DNA of 64,000 nt, taken from NCBI RefSeq assembly GCF_030463535.1, contig NC_132892.1:27274269-27338268 (forward strand), written 5' to 3'. Shown piece after piece: positions 24,201 through 44,869 of this stretch; the stretch's first letter is position 1; each line of letters starts with the position of its first letter. This DNA comes from Salminus brasiliensis. Lineage: Eukaryota > Chordata > Actinopteri > Characiformes > Bryconidae. The notes under the pieces are model-generated. The model did not search any database. It worked only from the letters and a program-made list of their open reading frames with translations, and was not told where the DNA came from. Both the position numbers and the translations under genes were made by a program.

Positions 24201-25480
24201 CAACTTCTTAACTGCAGGCTTATTATTTAGCTATTAATCTTAAGCCTTACTATACAGTACTATGAAATGACTAATGAAACACCACTATTTTTGGCCTGTT
24301 CACCTTAATTAGAAACTGTATACCCTTATTAAAATCATGTACCTTATCACCCTATAATAATCCAATATTTCTTGCATTTTATATTTTCTTATGGTCCAAT
24401 TATATTTTTTATTTGTTCCAAAAAATTGTCATAATTTTCTTTTATGACCACTTTCCCACATCTCTTGATCCAGTACTATTAAACACAGCTGGATTAGTTA
24501 AAAAAAAAAAAAAAAGGAGCACCAAGCATTGTTAAGTGGTCATGCGAGCATCACATTGAACACTCTCTACAAGTTAAGATGTTCTGCAGTATGAGTGGGT
24601 GGAGCTAAACTGTGGTAGGCTGAGTACTTTCAGTGGGAATAGTGGAAAGCTATTTTTAGGTTTTATCTGTGTCTGGAAAAGAGAACAAGACTAATACTTC
24701 AACTTTTCAATTTAAAGCCAAGGACAGAAGATCCTAACCTTCAGCCCTTCACATCAGACAGATCATAGATCAATAATAATCAGTGGCTCAGCAGCATGTC
24801 TCTGTAGGTCTTTGTGATAGTGGAGAGACAGTATAAAAACAGTGTCCGTGAATTCCATCACAATGAAGGACACGTCTGGGCTATCTTATCACCTTCACTG
24901 ATAACTGACACTTAATCAGTAGCACATGACTCGACTGTACACATTATTAATGCTACTGCTCTAGAAGCTGTCAGTAAATCATACACCCTGCATCAGTTCT
25001 GTTGGTACTGTTTAAGTTATTAAGGCCAGGACAAAGGTAAGGTTGCCTAAGTAGTGGAACTCTTGTTTCACGTTGATCCTGGTTTCGGATATTGCATAGC
25101 TAACAACAGTTTCAATAAGCTTCCATTACTTGTTAACTACATTGGCCTTGGGGCGCAAGTACAACACTAAAGAAGCAAACAGTGGGCCTTATTCACCAAT
25201 ATGGTCCTTAATTTGTTCTGGGGGTAAATCCAAACGAAAAGTCTGTCAGATTCATGATGCGTTTTTAAGCACATAATTATTCTACTCTTATAATAAAGAA
25301 TCACATTTTCATTGTTAATTGAACAAATCCCAAATAAGAAACAATCCATGTGAAAACTGTGGGTTTTAAGAAGACACCAAACATTCCTTTGACAATATTG
25401 AGATTGTGTTTTGTTTGTGCTCAGTTGGGTTAAGATCTGGTGTTTGATTTAGCTAGACTAAAACAGTGTGTTAGCATTAG
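24200..25480. other. Gene-free stretch
   Basis: A/T-rich sequence in the presumed 5' UTR intron of tspan1-like gene B. I see no coding exon, only a poly-A run at 24500-24515. Short open frames show no family features. Confidence 0.5.
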
Positions 25481-25780
25481 CTGTCTTGGGTCATTGTCTT
25501 GCTGTATGATGACGTTCCTTCCAGTTAGATTGGATGCATTTCTCTGTACATTTGCCTTTGTAGACTTCTGATTTCACTCTGCTGCTACCATCATCAATAA
25601 TTGGTCATCAATGAAGATTAGCAAGCCTGTTTCAGAAGCAGCCATGCAATCCCAAGCCATGACACTACCTCCATCGTGTTTGACAGATGAGCTTGTATGT
25701 TCTGGATCATGAGCAGATATTTTCTTTATTTACACTTCGCCTTATTCCATTACAAAAACAGAGGAATTTGGCTATTCCAA
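25480..25780 (-). mobile_element. Tc1/mariner transposase-region remnant
   Basis: Carries 'cattgtcttgctgtatgatg', 'ctgctgctaccatcatc' and 'agccatgacactacctcc', which read antisense to a family of fish DNA transposons. The frame is broken. Confidence 0.5.
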
Positions 25781-26049
25781 TACTCTCAGAAGAGACTGGA
25801 TGCTTTGGCTAATCAAGGGGAAAGAATAAGGTGCATTATATTTTTAGCCAAAGTATCACTTTAAAGTTTAGCTTTATTTTACAGTCATTAATGCTAAATC
25901 TTATAACAGTACAACTTATTTCAGTTAATAAAACCTCTCATCAGAGCTGTTGTCGACTGACAGTGGCAGTGGCAGTGTTGCTCATTCAGTGTCACCTGGT
26001 TTTATGGTGTCTAAACTCTACACCCTTATTACGGTCATAAACAGTCAAG

Positions 26050-27350
26050 AACTGCTAGGAAACAGTTGCTAGATCCCGCAAACTATAAAAGAGCTGATGG
26101 ACTTTGAGACCATTTGCCACAAGGAGGAAGAAACTTCTGTTTCTGGTAAAAGCACCACTGTTCTGAGGACACAGAGTACACAGGGCAGGGGATTGAATTT
26201 TATATCAACATAATTACTGAGAGTTGCACTTAATTTGCATTGATGTAACTGAAATAAGTTCTGTGGAACTGATGTACAGTAGGATAAAATAGGAAGATGA
26301 ATTCAAATTCCTTTCTAAGGGCCTGTGACTGACAGAGGTCCTAAAAAAGGCATTGAGAGTAATATATTTTCACGAGGTCCAAAATGGAAGTGATTTTCCA
26401 CTTGGAAGTTGTTTTTGAAATCCCATTTTTAAAGTTATACAGAGGTTTTATTTGAAGCATTATTTGTTTTTCGTATGTGATTGCTCACTTTTCCCCTTTA
26501 AGTAGGCAGGTTTTAGCCACGCTAAGCTACAAAAACTATCAAGATTCTCGCCTGATAGTGCGATGCCTAGATTCTGAGACTAGTGCAGTAAGACTAAGGC
26601 TTCTTTTTGGTCACAAAGCTATTGATTGTTGCCCAGCTGGCCACCTACTGCCCTTCGCAAAAATTAAATCATCGCTGGCTTTTACTATGGACAAACACAA
26701 AAAAAACACTGCAAGAAAAGAATAGCAAATGGCTTGTAGATACTAGATTCATTTTAATGTTGGTGGTGATTTGTTGTTAAAATTCAACACTGTCCAAAGC
26801 AATGCCCTATATCAGCTCTTTCCATTTACGTTTGCTGATCGATGCACAATCAATGTGACTGACTTTATTCAGTCAGAGACTTGATAATACAGTGTAATTT
26901 CTATTTAAAATTGTTTATTTAATTTAAATTTCATTTAAAAATCTGTTTTAAAAAGTGGTGAAAAAGCTACATTGAACCATTTTTATTTTAAAATTATTTA
27001 AAGAACCAAATTTAAGAGGTTTTTCATCATAGAGAGATTTAAAAAAAAACAAATGTTTCTAGTATTTGAAAAACTGATAATCAAGCATTTATGCACTAAA
27101 GTTGATTCTTTGTATGTCAATAAAAGGATTGGCCTGGCCGTGCCTATAATAAAGAATAACTGTAGCAACTTTCTTCTTTTTTTTAAAAGGGTGAGTAACA
27201 AGTTTCTTGATTGTGAAATTCAAGGTTTTTGTTGCTCATTAACCCACAAATTCAAATCAGAATGTACTTTAGAATGATAACGGAAGGCAGTGTGAGGTGG
27301 GCCCACCAGAACTTCCTCTTTACACACATTAAACAAAGCTCCTACTGATA
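26050..27350. other. Gene-free stretch
   Basis: A/T-rich DNA with no supportable exon. Short open frames lack codon bias or family motifs. Confidence 0.45.
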
Positions 27351-27356
27351 AGAAAG

Positions 27357-27359
<3 letters not shown>

Positions 27360-27403
<44 letters not shown>

Positions 27404-27450
27404 GAGAGAGAGTGAGAGAGAGCGAGAGACCGAGAGACAGAGAGAGAAAC
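27360..27450. repeat. (GA)n microsatellite
   Basis: About 80 bp of 'ag' repeats with a few interruptions. The Ser/Leu-rich frame across it on the minus strand is an artefact of the repeat. Confidence 0.93.
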
Positions 27451-28129
27451 TAAAAAAATAAATGTAGGAAAGAAGAAAACAAACAGAGAGAACAATACAC
27501 TCTTATAAACAAAGGTTCCTTTAACTGAATCTTCATGCTACATGGAGGGTTTCAGTTTTTCCTATTTAGAAAGTTTCTTCACACACCTTGTTTACAAACA
27601 AAGGAAAGTATATTGATTTCATTAATACATCCCTTAAGGCAGGTTTTCTAAAAAAAATTTAAAAAACCATAAGGACGAAAATATCAACATCAATGTTGTC
27701 TTCAAAACAACTACTTTACAGGACAACATAAAACTGTAACTTTAAACCTGGATGTCACAATCAAAACAGATCTGCATGTAGTGTATTAACACAAATATGT
27801 GCCAAGTGTATGACAACTAGTTAAAAATGATAGTTTTGCATTCAAATGTTTAACGCAAAGATGTGTTGATATTATACAGTTGCTATCAGAGCTGCGTTTT
27901 TTAGGTCAAGCACAAAATCTTTTTAAATGGAGATTATATAAGTCCTGTCCTGTGGTGCTATTTAGGACATTTGTTTTTGTCCTATTGTGTTTGGTTCAGT
28001 TTAACTGGCTGTAGAATTGAATTTAAAATATGTATTGAGGAAACAAGAACCTTTTTTGTGTGTTATAAAACCTCTATAAGTCATGAAATTTAATGATGAT
28101 GTCCATCTTACAGTATAGTTGGGTTGAAC

Positions 28130-28480
28130 ATGTACTGTGTTATCAACACAACAGTGTTTCCAGTTTAGGAAAACCTAAAACTGTTAAAAACAGTACTTTT
28201 GTATTTAGATTTGTAAAACTGTGTTTAGATCCTGACAAAACTCACAACAATGTTTCAATGTATTAGTGTTTCTATTTAGTGTTTTGTGTTCCATTTTACA
28301 AGGTTACTGTAACTACAGTGTTTCTACTGAGTTTCAGTGTTATATTTTTTATTTATAAAAAAGGAACATATATCATTTATATGTATTGTTTACTGTTACT
28401 GTAACTACCGGGTTTCTGTGCAGTTCTTTAGTATTTACGTTTACAGTAACAGTTTCTACACATTGTTCACATTACCTGGC
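28130..28480. repeat. Degenerate low-copy repeats
   Basis: Several diverged copies of a phrase near 'ttactgtaactacagtgttt' (about 28301, 28390 and, inverted, 28440). Could be an old minisatellite. Weak. Confidence 0.3.
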
Positions 28481-28841
28481 ATGTATTCATCAGTATTATA
28501 GTGTAAAGTCTACACAGTACTGCATTTCTTTAACTTTACTTAGTGTTTTTCTTTTACTTAGCTTACTTTTAGTGTACTTTAGTTTAAATGTATATATATA
28601 TTATACTTATTCTCTATATTGATATTTATAAGATTGTCGGTAAATGGAGGAACTGCAAAGTAATAATTTCATTTACAGTGTAACTGCTTGTTTCTGCTGT
28701 GCACTCTTAAATTTTGAACTGTTATTGTTATTATATCTGAAATGTTATTTTAAACGTAACTATAGAATGTCTATAGCAGTGTTTCTTCCTACAGCATTTT
28801 CTATTTTCTATAAAAGTAGTACTGGTGGATGAGGCTCTTAC

Positions 28842-28960
28842 CTGGCCACAGGTGAGTGTACTTGTCTGGGTGTGGAGAAGGTGTGTGCTGTACAGGACTC
28901 TTCACAGCCATTTTATCCCCCTGAGGGGGGGATCAAAGTTCATACAGGAACTACTTGTGT
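28842..28960 (-). other. Candidate untranslated first exon of tspan1-like gene B
   Basis: On the minus strand a consensus donor (GCCAG|GTAAGAG) lies at 28842/28841. The sequence upstream of it is GC-richer than its surroundings and includes a CCCCCTGAGGGGGG palindrome. The coding exon of gene B starts after an acceptor at 23843, so an upstream exon is required; this is one candidate only. Confidence 0.3.
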
Positions 28961-31900
28961 CAGAGCATGAGATGGTGAGTCATCAGTACTGACCAATCAT
29001 TTATCTGCTTAAAGCTATACGCAGTCTATGGGCTGCTGGACCTAAAATAACTGGGTCATTTTTTTTGTTTAGAGCAGTGGAACAAATACGTATCTGATAC
29101 CAGAGCCAGAGCACATAATAAATAGAGCCTGACTTATCTAATCCTGACTTATCTCATTTTAGACTAATAATAGAACAGTATTTTCCAAAACAAATCGTGA
29201 ATCTATATTAAAGTTTGGTGGTTTTATGTTAAAACTAATATTATAATCAGACATTTGTGGCAAAGCATTGTACACAAGACTATGGAGTAAATAACTATGT
29301 TTGTTTACCACATGACCTGCACTTATCATGTGGCCTTAACTCAAAGTCAAAATATGATGTGATGTTTGAGTTCAATAAATTGTGTAGTTAAAATGAGATG
29401 TTTTACATTTTCATTCAAATTAAGCAAATTAAGTTTTACTTTAACAGTAAAAAAAGAGTAATTCACAGACATTTTACAACTTTTAAGTTTTTAGTTTTTT
29501 TTTTTAAATCTATTTAATAAATTCATATAACAAATGAGGACCTCTGGGCACCCTAAATTTCTGTGAATTCTGAATTCATAGGAAGTTAAAAGTGTTTTCT
29601 CTTTTTTAGTACATACTTTTCTAAGTGTATATCCATATATACAAATATGTTAAATACATACAAAATCTGTTAAATATCTTACAGAAAGTGTTACCTAAAT
29701 AAAAACCTTAATATATAAGGGATCTGTATCTGTAACGTTCAGTACATTCACCCCAGTAAACCCTCTCAGAACACTCACAGGATGTGTGACGTCAGTTGTC
29801 ATTAAAGCTACAGTTGGAAACTTTCCTCTTCTTATCACTAGTGATCTCTGATAAGAACCAATTTTAGCAAGATATAAAAGTAATTTGCAATAAAAGTAAA
29901 TAAAAGTGACTTTTGTCATCTTCTCTACACAGGTTGGAATAAACATGCCAGAATAGGCATGCTGCAAATATGCTTAGGTATTAATAGATTTTTTTTTAAT
30001 TGGATAGTTTGTAATTGTTCGAATGTGTCAGTTTCAAGCATCCTGTCCAGTTAGACTAACAAAAAAATAATATAATATGACATGGCTTACCATACTGAAA
30101 ACCAAACAAACAAAACCAACAGAAGAAACCATTTATATAACCCACTAACGCTGTGTGAGTTAAACCCAGTGTCTGTTCTGTGTTATGGTAATGACCCAAA
30201 CAAACAAACAAAAAATAAAATCACCCCCCTCCAAAAAAAAACAACATATAATTTTGATCAATCCAGCCTCCTTTTAAAGTACGAAAAAATAAAAGATGGA
30301 CACTATTTTGTTGTTTTCTGCTTTATTTGGTTTGTCCATTTCATTCATACTGCAGTCATTTGTCTTTGCAGCTTTGGATTTATTTTGAGCTCTCAGTCTG
30401 TTTCATACAGACATACATTCATATTTTATGTCTGTATTAAAATACAGACGCTGAAATCAGTCCAACATGAATTGTGACTCATGAACTGCCAATTCAAAGG
30501 ACATGTTTTATGTATGGGTCTGCTACACTTAAATATTATGTGAAACAACTGTCATTTTTATGTACATTTCATAGTAAATTGACAACATTGGACAACAACA
30601 AAAAAAAAAAAACACAAATAAATACCTTCCGTTAGACTCTTATCTTTTGAAACAATCCTTCTTACCACAGAGCATGTCCTTGAAGGTTTCCCTTAACTGA
30701 ATAAAAGAAACCTGACCCAACGGGAGACGGGAGAAAGTGGGCACAGGGCAATCAGAAATAAAGAATGAAATCCTAATCTTAAGGTAAAACCTCAGGGTTT
30801 TCAACTTAATTTATACCCTCAGTATCTGCATCATATACCTAATTAGTATAGATTATTCCCTATACATAGAACAGAACAAAAAAAACCTGCTGACTCTCAA
30901 CAGCAGCAACTGTCCATTGACTTATTGCTACTATTATTCACGTCAACAAGCTTTCATTAGGCCTATTTTCCTAAGTACAGGAGAATTTGTCAAACTTGTT
31001 ATCCATCCTAATTAATAGCATGCTTAAGATGGAGCATACAGAAATTACATTGAAAAGTACTGAAGTATTCCTTTAACGAAGCCCGCAAACAAACATTGTA
31101 GAAGTGAGGGCCAACACTGCCTCTATTACTGTAGTCCTGCACAAACATGTGATCAGAGTTTCTGCACGTAGCATAGGTTTAATGATACACGCTGTACCTG
31201 CCCAGTTGGACTTTTTTTATGATGGATATTGGTCTAGTTTGATGTCAACCGATAAAAACAGAGCTGGAGAGTAAATTTCATGGAAATACAAGAACAAGGT
31301 CAATGGATTGTTAATACAGTATGCTTCACACTGCATTGTGTCAAAAAGCCCTTTATGAATGGCACAGAGTAGAGGAAGTTTTCAGAATGGCATCCACTAG
31401 TCACATACAAATATATACATGCACTTGCACAGTATTCTTTCAGATGTCCCTAATCCAGCACACATAATTAAACCCATCAGTTAATTATCATGTTGAATCA
31501 GTGGACTCCAGTGCAGAGAAATGTTCAGCAGTTACATACAGTGTCCACATGGGGGCATAACAGCGTTTAGTATGCAGCATTATTATAGACTTGCTCTACA
31601 GAGAAGGCCTCCAATTCAGGAAATATGAGAAATTCAAAAATGTACATAACCACTTACACATAGTCTGTATGTGTTTGACAAAGGCTGAGTAGTGGGTCAT
31701 TGTTTGGACCTCCCAAAAAATGAAAAGCATAACATCCATTCTGCTGAATCTGCTGAAAATTCTCTGAGAGATCAGAGATCTCTGATTCTGTTCAGTGGAC
31801 CATCAGTAGGTTCCCTTTGCCAACTGGCCACTTTTCAGTTGCTGTAGGGTTGTAGGCTAAAAACAGTCAGTCCACTATTGTGGATTACTCTGTGTTGGGC

Positions 31901-33000
31901 CATGAGAAATTAAAGAGCTACCCGTTTCAATACTCTTAACATGCCTTCACAAGCTCCTCCTTGGGTGATTCTCAACACCAACTTCATCTTAAGGTTCGTT
32001 CTATTGCTGTATTAGCTAACGTTTTTCTTAAAGAAGCCCTTGGTGAGGCGAGCGATCAAGTCAACATCATTGTGAACATCAGTGTAAACACAGAAATAAC
32101 TGCGACCAAACAAATTCCTTTTTTCAACCCCCCAAAAATGGATAAGCCAAAGCCTTTATGAGAAAAATAAAATACTTTTAAATACAGCTGTTTAAATATA
32201 ATGATGCTAAGATAGCAGTAATAGGAGGTTCTTTGGCACGGCGCCTTATAAGAAATACTTGTTTCCCCAAATAACCTGTTTTTAAGGAACCCTACACCCA
32301 AGCCAAAAACCATTTTACAATTTCTTAGTTTTAATAAAAACTCAAACCTCCTTGATATGTTCAAACTAGGCATCATGTAGCAAACAAGTCTACGTACTGT
32401 TTACATATTCTCTTACCCTGCTGGTTTGCTGGCTTGCTAATCTAAGGGCTACTCAAAATACAAGAGCTTTTAAACCTGAAGCTGAATCCAGACAAAGCCA
32501 TTATTCTGAGATTTTTGAGTAGGTTTTATGCTTTGACTTCTCAAACAGTGGTTTGCATTACAAAGCTAGCTTACTAGCAAGTGCGCTCCTGTAGGAAAAT
32601 CCACCCATCACTGTGCCTTTTTTCCTCGTCCCTAAAGAGGTTGCTTGTGTAATGTAGATTCTACGCAATTTGGAGTCTGATTAAGATGCTTAAAACAGTA
32701 TTGTGACAGGGCTGCTCATAGTGACGAAGCTAAAGATATTTCTGGAGGATACACATAAAAATATGGAACCCAGTGATCTCAGTTTAATACCAGTTTGCTC
32801 ACACATCTGTTGAGTGTATGTTTGCATGTGTGTGTTTAATAAAGACTGTGAGCATAGACATAGACTTCCATTCAATATTTTAACATAAATTTTGTTATTT
32901 TATAAACAGTAATATCTTAAATTGTTATTCTTTATTTAATTAAAATTTTATTAATTTTTGGGAACTGAAATCAGTTATTCAGTGTAATTCAATGTAATTA
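28960..33000. other. Gene-free intergenic stretch
   Basis: A/T-rich DNA between tspan1-like gene B and the Rab3D gene. I see short A runs (30230, 30600) but no exon with splice signals and family features. The lower part may hold the Rab3D 3' UTR; AATAAA candidates on the minus strand lie near 32931. Confidence 0.5.
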
Positions 33001-33305
33001 CTAAGAATGTAATGGTACATGTATTCATACTGAACAGTCACAGTACAGGGATCGCGGTTCGGTGCATGCAGTTGCGTGGCGACTACATGTTAAATACTGC
33101 AATTTCACAAGGGCACCACCTGGATCACTATGGTAACAGTGGTTTTGTTTCCAGCCATGGTTTGGCATGACCATTCAAACCAGTGATCCTCGGGTTATGG
33201 CGGCAGTCCCTTAGTTTGTTTTCCCCTGTTGTACTGAACATGTACCGAACCCTGAGGTCCAAACTGCAGTGCAAATCGAACCGTGCCTTTTGTACACCAT
33301 TATTC
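33000..33305. mobile_element. hAT-like MITE
   Basis: Ends read 'gaatgtaatggtacatgta' and, near 33290, 'tgtacaccattattc', an inverted pair. The interior has paired 'ggttcggtgcatg' and 'gtaccgaaccctg' stretches. The resemblance is to fish elements with 'taacggtac' ends. A related fragment lies at 42295-42400. Confidence 0.5.
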
Positions 33306-33496
33306 CTCTGATAATTAGTAGTTTTTGTCTACTTATTTACCTTGAGCTTTGAAACATTAGGCATATATTACGAAAAACACCTTTGTTGAATGGTAGTGTA
33401 TGTAAGGGTTTGTCTCTGTGGGATTACTAGTGAGTGGTCCAGCCATAGTGCATGTAGCTGTGCATTGGCCTATGCTTGTGTGTATGTCGTCTATGC

Positions 33497-33498
33497 AT

Positions 33499-33555
<57 letters not shown>
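33497..33555. repeat. (TG)n microsatellite
   Basis: Uninterrupted TG run of nearly 60 bp beginning about 15 bases after the Rab3D stop codon, so it is in the 3' UTR. Confidence 0.97.
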
Positions 33556-33556
<1 letters not shown>

Positions 33557-33569
33557 GAGTGAGTGATTA

Positions 33570-40592
<7,023 letters not shown>

Positions 40593-40734
40593 CTAGAGGT
40601 CCGGAGGGTGAGAGAATAAAGGAACAGGACATTAGGACAGTGGAGTAGCCTTGCCCTGTATATACTGTTATTTTGCAGGGCGAACACGTAGAGTTGGAAA
40701 ACATGACCATTTATTTATTTATTTGATTTATTAC

Positions 40735-41020
40735 CCAACCCATACATATTCTCCCCCTATGCCCCTTTCCTGACACTGGATGGGTGGAGAACACCACATG
40801 CCTCCTTTGACACATGCACAGCCAGACAGCATCTCCCTACCCCCCAACTGCCACCGGTGCAAAGTCACTGGACAATCAGCATGCTCCGATTCATTGGCCA
40901 GCATTGCACTGATATGATATGGAGAGAAAGTGCCATCTACCCACCCTGGAGAGAGCTCTTTCAGGGCCCAGGCGATGGCTAGGAGCATGATCAGGATTCG
41001 AACCAGCAATCTTTTCATAT
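40735..41020 (-). mobile_element. tRNA-derived SINE
   Basis: Body phrases match the element at 42455-42690 and the fragment at 1-115 ('gtgccatctacccaccc'). A B-box-like 'ggattcgaaccagc' near 40995 reads as GTTCGAATCC on the minus strand. In Rab3D intron 1 (5' UTR intron). Confidence 0.6.
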
Positions 41021-41599
41021 TATTTTACGTATTAACTGCAATTATGCATATTTATGCAGAGTGTCAAATTATCATGTACAATCATAATGTAATATGCCAT
41101 TAAATATCATGATATTGAAATGTTTTTACTATAAATTGCACACCCCTTCCAACACACCTAATCCAACTAACCATCTAATTAAAGTCCCCCCTACCCATTT
41201 CCTTCAGTTTCCTTTTTACCCTGGTCAGTTAAAATATCTATAAAACTGGACACACTGGAGACAAGTTCAAGCGTCAGGGTGGCTCGTGATACTTCCTTTA
41301 GCTATGGTATATACTTATGTTCATGATTAATAATGTGTCGTACTGTGTCTGAAACCATTTAGGCAGGTCTTAATTTGTTACCTACATTAGCCTAGCAGCT
41401 CCAGGACAAAGCTGGAAGCCTATCTCAGACATTAAACATGCCTTGGCTGACTACAGCTTTAAGAAGCTCCTCCTGAGTTTGAAGTGTGTGTGTGTGGGGG
41501 TGTGTGTGTTAGAACAAGGAAAACACTAAAGTGTCTTGGACAACAGGACTGCCTGAGTAATGGATCATTAATGTGGACAGTTCACATCCATATATATCC

Positions 41600-41755
41600 T
41601 TCTTTTTTCCCCTCTCCCTCTCTCCATTCGTCACTTCTTCTCCATTTGTCTTTTTCTCTCTCGTTTTCCTGCCTCTCTTTGACTTTCACTTTATCTCCCC
41701 TCCCTCTCTTTTTTCCCTCTTCCTCTCCTCTTTCTCGCTCCCTCCCTCCCTCTGT
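41600..41755. repeat. Polypyrimidine tract
   Basis: About 150 bp almost entirely C and T on the + strand, in the 5' UTR intron of the Rab3D gene. The Ser/Phe/Pro-rich frames here are low-complexity artefacts. Confidence 0.85.
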
Positions 41756-42294
41756 GAAATCTGTAATTCAAAGACGCTGAGTGAGGCTTTTTCCCTGATT
41801 AGGGCTCGTTTCCGTGGAGACAAGCTCAGCACAAAGCATCCAGACCACAAAAGACAGAAGCCAGAGCATTGGTCAGCAAATTTACACACACACGCAAGCA
41901 TCTCTGTACAACACAGGAAGACATCCTAACAAAATCAGCTGCCCTTCATATTGTTTCACAAGGTCATCATGCTCAAATTATTTACAAATTTTATTTTATG
42001 TTATTTTGACATTCATTAAAAGTTAAGAAGGTTTTTTTTCCTTCTCCTGTAAAACTACTATTTTGGTCTTTAGTCCTTAAACTCTACATGTGCTTATTTG
42101 TAAGTCCACGCTTTAGTTCACTCTCATAACTACACACAACTCTTGTGTGTAGTCACATACAACATGGAAGCCAGAATTCAAACTCTGAGACAACTGAGCA
42201 TCTCCAGCAGCTTCTATAATTATTCATTAATCGTAACTGAGGTAAAATGTTTAATCAATAGTGATACTGATTTGAGGTCATATCGGCCAGCATT

Positions 42295-42400
42295 GTAGGA
42301 GCGTAACGGTACGTGTATTTGTGCCAAACTGTCACAGTACGTACATCACTGTTCAGTGGACGCCGTTGTACAGAGAAACGCGGCACGATACGAGAATTCG
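42295..42400. mobile_element. hAT-like MITE fragment
   Basis: Starts 'taggagcgtaacggtacgtg' and shares the interior layout of 33000-33305. The far end is lost. Confidence 0.35.
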
Positions 42401-42454
42401 CAAGGTGGATGAAGACTGATGAACATAATGTATTTACGTAATGTTTTCTAATTT

Positions 42455-42690
42455 GGTAGTGCCAGTTCCCCACCTGTTCGTAGCTCCCCCTACCACTAGC
42501 AATGTTCCCAATATTAGGAGGGTAAGGACACATCTTTTCAGTTACATGCACCTAACAGAGCCTATCAATTCTGCTCTCTCGGACTCCGGCTGCTGATTGC
42601 AAAGCAGAAGCATGGCTCAGGATTTGAACTCGCACTCCCTGGGCCGTACTGGCAGCACACCAGACTGCTGAGTCACTTGGAGCCCATCAC
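42455..42690 (-). mobile_element. tRNA-derived SINE with readable promoter
   Basis: On the minus strand an A-box-like stretch (GTGACTCAGCAGTCTGG) is followed by a B box (GAGTTCAAATCC), then a body ending near 'ctaccaaatt'. This is the clearest full-length copy of the family in this window. Confidence 0.65.
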
Positions 42691-43284
42691 AAGTGAGTAC
42701 CACCTGGTAATGGTAGTTTTGTTGGCTTTCCCTTCTTCCTCCACTCTCGGTATTATTCTGTATCTCTCACTGTTCTGTTTGCAGTGAAACAACTAAAAAT
42801 TAACCAGCATTTCTGCGACATTCTGACTTTTTTACATCTTTCAACTCATGAAATCATGGTTGGATTGGACGACAATGGTGTGTCGACACTGCTGGTGTGT
42901 GTTTATAAAAACACTTTAAACATGCTACCGTTTACACAGCTTGGCTGTACCAGCTACCGCAGGGGCGACTATGCAACACTAGGCGTAACAGACTGTAAAT
43001 TGCAAGACTGGCCTTACGCTATACACCCTTATTCCTTACCAACATCACAGTCTATCACTGGAAGTGATTACCACTAAGCACCACTCTCTTTAAGCTCTTA
43101 AACCTTTGGCTTGTATCATATCTATATCTTATAATAGAAACACTTATAATGGAAGTCAGTAAACGCATGCATCAGTTACTGCTCCACGTCTATATATTAA
43201 TGCATCTGGGGTCTGATTGGCCTGGGTAATCAATCATGTGATACAGATGAGACATATAGAATTAAGATAGATTGAAAACACTGG

Positions 43285-43530
43285 TGATCCATCCATCCAA
43301 ACATTTTCGTATTCACTACTTCCTAATCAGGGTAGTGGTGGGCCAGCAGCCTACCTGGAATCATTGGGGCCCAAAGTAGGAATACCCCTTAGACATACAC
43401 AGGGAAGCACTCACACCCATTCCCTCACACCTAGGGGCAATTTATGTTAACTCACCTACCATGTGCATTGTGGGAGGTGGTAAGAAACCAGGCCGCCCAA
43501 AGGAAGCCCATATTGATGGAACTCATACAG
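43285..43530. mobile_element. LINE-like 3' fragment
   Basis: Begins 'ccatccatccaaacatttt' and carries 'aatcagggtagtggtggg' and 'ctcacacctaggggcaat', ending with 'gggaggtggtaagaaacc'. These phrases are common in fish LINE 3' ends. Truncated. Confidence 0.5.
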
Positions 43531-44530
43531 ACAGGGACCAGAACAATTAATGGCTGGAGCTAATTATGCAGTCTTCTAATTAATTAGCCCACCCATAAAA
43601 TGGCTAATGTGTAAGTCTTGTAACTCTGAAAGTGAGGAACTGGAGTGTGGGTCATTCCGCCAACTTCATATCGTACAATATTTGACATTAACATTAGGAG
43701 GTTGTGTGGAAGTCCTTCAACCACACCTGATGAAGGTCTCAGCAGGATGTGACACGCCTTACACACTCTTTCAGAGTGAACACACTCATTAAAATAGGAG
43801 GTTTGGTATTTCACGGGATGCCTGGGTAGGAAATAATCAATCAGTGACTGCAGGTGGCTGCTGCACCTAGATGTTTAAAAAAAGGAACCAAAAAAAAAAA
43901 ACATAGCAAAGTTGTTATTAAAGCCAATCTGCTAAAGATATTTCATCTATAAACATCTAACTGTATTAAATGTATTAAAGGTACACCATGAGGAAAGAAC
44001 AGCAAATATCTCAGTCTGCTGGACCATCTACAGTGCTCCAGTGCTTCAGTGCTTCCACGAGAAAACCAAACGCTTGATTTAGTGGAAATGCATCAGCTTT
44101 AATAGTCTTTTCTCACCATCATGATGACATATACCACCATGTACCACCTCATATATGCACATAGTGTTTGTTTTTTTCCTCCCCTTTAGGCGATAAAGGC
44201 CTGGCAGGAGTTAAGCAGTACACTAGACACTATTGCTTAAGCTTAAGGGTCCACACCCTGTGTGAATATAAACGACTGGAGCACCACAGCAGCTCTCGCC
44301 AAGTAGAAAAACACCCCAGCTGAGCTCTAGGCTGCGGAATGAGCCAGTCTGCAGTCCGGGACTGGAAATACGGGAGTGTTTATGCTGCCTTACAGGCAAG
44401 GACTCAACAGGCTGTACAGTGGAGTCCAGTTCAGCTTCCATATGGCCACCTGCCTCCTCGGTGCCCCAGCACTTGAGCGGACTGCCGCTTTAACGCACAT
44501 CAGAAACACTGTGTCGCATCAGCTGCTCAC

Positions 44531-44780
44531 CTTCTCCAGTCGTTTGTCTTCAAGAAGTTCCTCAAAACGACGTGTTTGTCTTTCTCCCCCGGCTCGCTCC
44601 GCCCAGCGAGCCTCCTCAAAACAGAGCTGAACCAAATACAAACTCCTAATTTTCAACCCTGAAGCTTGAAGACCCGAGCAGCTGCCTCGCCCTCACTTCG
44701 CAGCACTTTCTCCGTGCACTGACTGGCGGCGAGCAGCACCACCGCGATGTTCTCTGGGGGCTGTGGGCGGGGCTGCGCGT
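44531..44780 (-). promoter_or_regulatory. Candidate Rab3D first exon and promoter
   Basis: A strong donor on the minus strand (GGAGAAG|GTGAGC) sits at 44531/44530. The upstream 200 bases are GC-rich with several CpGs, and a GC box (GGGCGG) lies at about 44765-44770. This fits the untranslated exon required by the acceptor next to the start codon at 40592. Inferred, not proven. Confidence 0.5.
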
Positions 44781-44869
44781 TTAGCTCCTCCCCATGATCA
44801 GCCCTTCACGTATGCAATCGTGGAGACCAGCAATCATGGACCAGTGAAGGTACTGACGAGTACGGTGTA

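Noticed and set aside
30082-30477. 131-codon frame on the plus strand
   Set aside because: Starts in an AAAC-rich run, has no splice context, and its composition is low-complexity. No family recognised.
41484-41929. Ser/Leu/Pro-rich frames across 41.5-41.9 kb
   Set aside because: They come from a polypyrimidine tract inside the presumed Rab3D 5' UTR intron.
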